From positions 16,770,188 through 16,834,187 of the forward strand of contig NC_051433.1 in NCBI RefSeq assembly GCF_001649575.2: a stretch of 64,000 nt of DNA, read 5' to 3'. Below the pieces are notes generated by a model that did no database searches, was not told the DNA's origin, and saw nothing but the letters and a program-made list of their open reading frames with translations. The position numbers were made by a program, and so were the translations under genes. Source of the stretch: Kryptolebias marmoratus (Eukaryota; Chordata; Actinopteri; Cyprinodontiformes; Rivulidae). Every line of letters starts with the position of its first letter. Position 1 is the stretch's first letter. This document shows, piece after piece, positions 62,236-64,000 of the stretch.

Positions 62236-63607
62236 CTCCGTTGGGATTTATTTTTAACTTATTGATGATTTTCTGCTAGTGAGCCACCACTCTCAAGAAT
62301 GGGCCAGGTTTGATTAAAGGTTTGATTACGTTCTACTCCGGTTAGTTTTTTTTGTAAAACACTATCTAGAGTGTAAAATATTAAAGTAGAAGAAAGAAAC
62401 TAGAGTATCAGCACAATCTGATCGGTTTATTAAATATCAGTTTTTAAAATTTATGTTTTTTCTTTGTTTATAGCAACTTTTCTGTCCAAACATTTCTAAT
62501 AAAAACACTGAAACAGCCATGCTGGTCCACTAGGTGGCGAGAATGTCCAGATTAACAGCATATCAAAATACAGAAAAAGAATATTCTTAGCTTGGCTAAA
62601 GATTTTTCCTAAACAACTGCAGCTTGCTGCACAATCTGATTGGTTCAGTAAAGTATCCATGTGCAGATGCAGGTTTATTACAATCCTAAGCTTGTTGTGT
62701 AATTGTATTTTAAACCAAACTATATTTACAATTACCCGTTGACCTCACATAATTAAAATCATGTTTTTACTCACAATGAGTCTAAACTGGTCATTTTTAA
62801 ATCTGTGGCAGGCCTGCAAATGTTTTGTATTGATATTGACAAGAGAAAACATTAGAACTCGACTTTATATTATTTGCTTTGACATAAATGGTAAATAACT
62901 GCAGTTTTTTTCCCAGTTAGAGTTACTATACTGTCCGATATGTTTTAATATAATGAACCAAACAAAGAATTCAGTTTTTCTGTCTTTGTGCTTTGTTGGG
63001 CCTCAACAGGTATTGTGCAAAGAAAAACCTCAGTGTTTTTCTTTCGACTGTCTGTGTTATAAATGGTCACAAAAATCACCCATTTAATTAACAAATGTCC
63101 AGAAACAAGAAAAAGACATCAAGAAATAGGAAGATAAATAAACCTGGCATTAATACAACAATATATATTCAAGACAAAAAAAAGATAATCACATGAAAAG
63201 CATGATCTTGTTGCAGATGAAGAGATTTACCCTGTGTCAGTGTGTGTGTGTAAAAATCTGTTAGTTAGGTGACAGTGCAGTGTGTTCGTGTGTGCACTTG
63301 TGTGTGTGTGTGTGTGTGCTGACTGCAAGAGCAATCACAGAAACAAATTAATTAGTCTCCCCTACAAAGGAATTTGATAAATTGCTCATCTTTCCCTCCT
63401 TCTCCTCCTCACTCCTTCACTCTTTGCCGCTTTCACTTTGTCCCTCTATTTTTTCCCTTTTTTTAACATCCTCGTCTCTTCCATGGGATAAACATCTCAT
63501 TACGTTGTCACAGCTTTAATTATTTCTACTCGTCATTTCCAGTGTTTGCCTCAACATGTTGTTGCATCTTACCTCAGATACACAAACACATAAGGAAGCT
63601 TTTTAAG
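62236..63607. other. AT-rich non-coding stretch, nothing recognised
   Basis: Contains TG runs (about 63237-63251 and 63299-63319). No exon supported. Confidence 0.4.
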
Positions 63608-63672
63608 GCAACACTTCAAATCTTTTGAAGTGGGGTTATGTGGAAAAGTTACAAACAGTTGTTATCTTACCT
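63608..63672. repeat. Family B left end, truncated by the LINE
   Basis: aaggcaacacttcaaatctt then ttgaagtggggttatgtgga then gttgttatcttacctg match the left inverted end of the 53.8 kb copy. The match stops at about 63672, right where the LINE begins. Confidence 0.65.
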
Positions 63673-63677
63673 GCATC

Positions 63678-64000
63678 ATGGCGCCCCCCGAGGCAGACGT
63701 GTTTGCTTGCTCCGCTGCTGGATGTAGTTTATTTCGTCTTTCTTTTCTTGTTTGTATGTTTATTTTCCTTGTTTTGGACGTGGTGCATAAATGCCTTGCA
63801 CTACGGACATACAGCAGACAGGCATTATTGGACATTTCCGCACATAAATTGGAGTTTACTGGACATATCCCACCGGAGCTGAAACCCATTATGCGCCCCT
63901 TTAGCCACCGCCGCGACCACCAGGCAGGCCCAGAAACATCGGCCTCGCGTGAGTGCGCAGATCCCAGGAGAGCGCTTCGGAGACGGCGACGCAAGCGAGG
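63678..64000 (+). mobile_element. 5' end of a LINE reading frame, open to the window edge
   Basis: From ATG 63678 one frame stays open for 107 codons plus two bases, to the edge. It starts MAPPEADVFACSAAGC, has a hydrophobic stretch (about residues 18-38), then RTYSRQALLDI (about 43-53) and HIPPELKPI, and ends in the basic run RRALRRRRRKR. The YSRQALLDI block followed by an Arg-rich run resembles the N-terminus of a fish non-LTR retrotransposon ORF (YTREELLxI...RRRRGKR), lying just before the endonuclease domain. The endonuclease and reverse transcriptase would be off the edge. A host first exon is the alternative but less likely. Confidence 0.6.

Overview
The window is vertebrate nuclear DNA, almost certainly from a teleost fish. 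Evidence: intron-bearing genes with GT/AG splice sites, long CA/TG microsatellites, two short assembly gaps inside simple repeats, and decayed fish-type transposable elements. Two host protein-coding genes can be identified, both at the left edge. The first 51 bases, read on the minus strand, are the start of the coding region of srgap2 (SLIT-ROBO Rho GTPase activating protein 2); the rest of that gene lies off the left edge. About 1.96 kb away and pointing the other way is a complete four-exon fam72a gene (coding 2007-3361, plus strand, 149 codons). The two genes stand head to head, as SRGAP2 and FAM72 do in mammals. The DNA between them has a GC-rich srgap2 side and, on the fam72a side, a row of CCAAT boxes followed by two ETS-type sites.

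From about 3.4 to 6.4 kb lies the probable fam72a 3' untranslated or flanking region, which contains a 909-bp terminal-inverted-repeat element (4564-5472) and ends at a candidate poly(A) signal (6385-6390). I found no convincing host coding exon in the remaining ~57 kb. It is a mosaic of (i) transposon remains, (ii) microsatellites, and (iii) islands of compositionally balanced, homeodomain/POU/nuclear-receptor-site-rich sequence that look like conserved non-coding enhancers. The enhancer call is inference: no alignment was available. Such a layout suits the regulatory landscape of a gene beyond the right edge, or of srgap2 itself.

Repeat families are defined by comparing copies inside the window. 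Family A: seven copies of an interspersed, often multimeric repeat carrying the core tctgttagcaaaatatctca, near 7.0, 8.4, 15.2, 18.6, 35.4, 42.7 and 52.2 kb. Family B: a ~320-bp foldback element with ~60-bp inverted ends, near 26.4, 50.2, 54.0, 56.9, 58.2 and 63.6 kb. Family C: a common fish repeat starting catccatccattttcttt, near 11.1, 21.0, 27.4, 39.3 and 49.9 kb. Family D: ~100-bp piggyBac-like TTAA elements (8409-8500, 36456-36555). Family F: tRNA-derived SINEs (40.2 and 44.2 kb), one with a perfect 12-bp target duplication. There are LINE fragments at 10.0-10.7, ~42.1 and 47.4-48.2 kb, and the open 5' end of a LINE reading frame runs off the right edge (63678-64000). Several elements are nested, so an order of insertion can be read.
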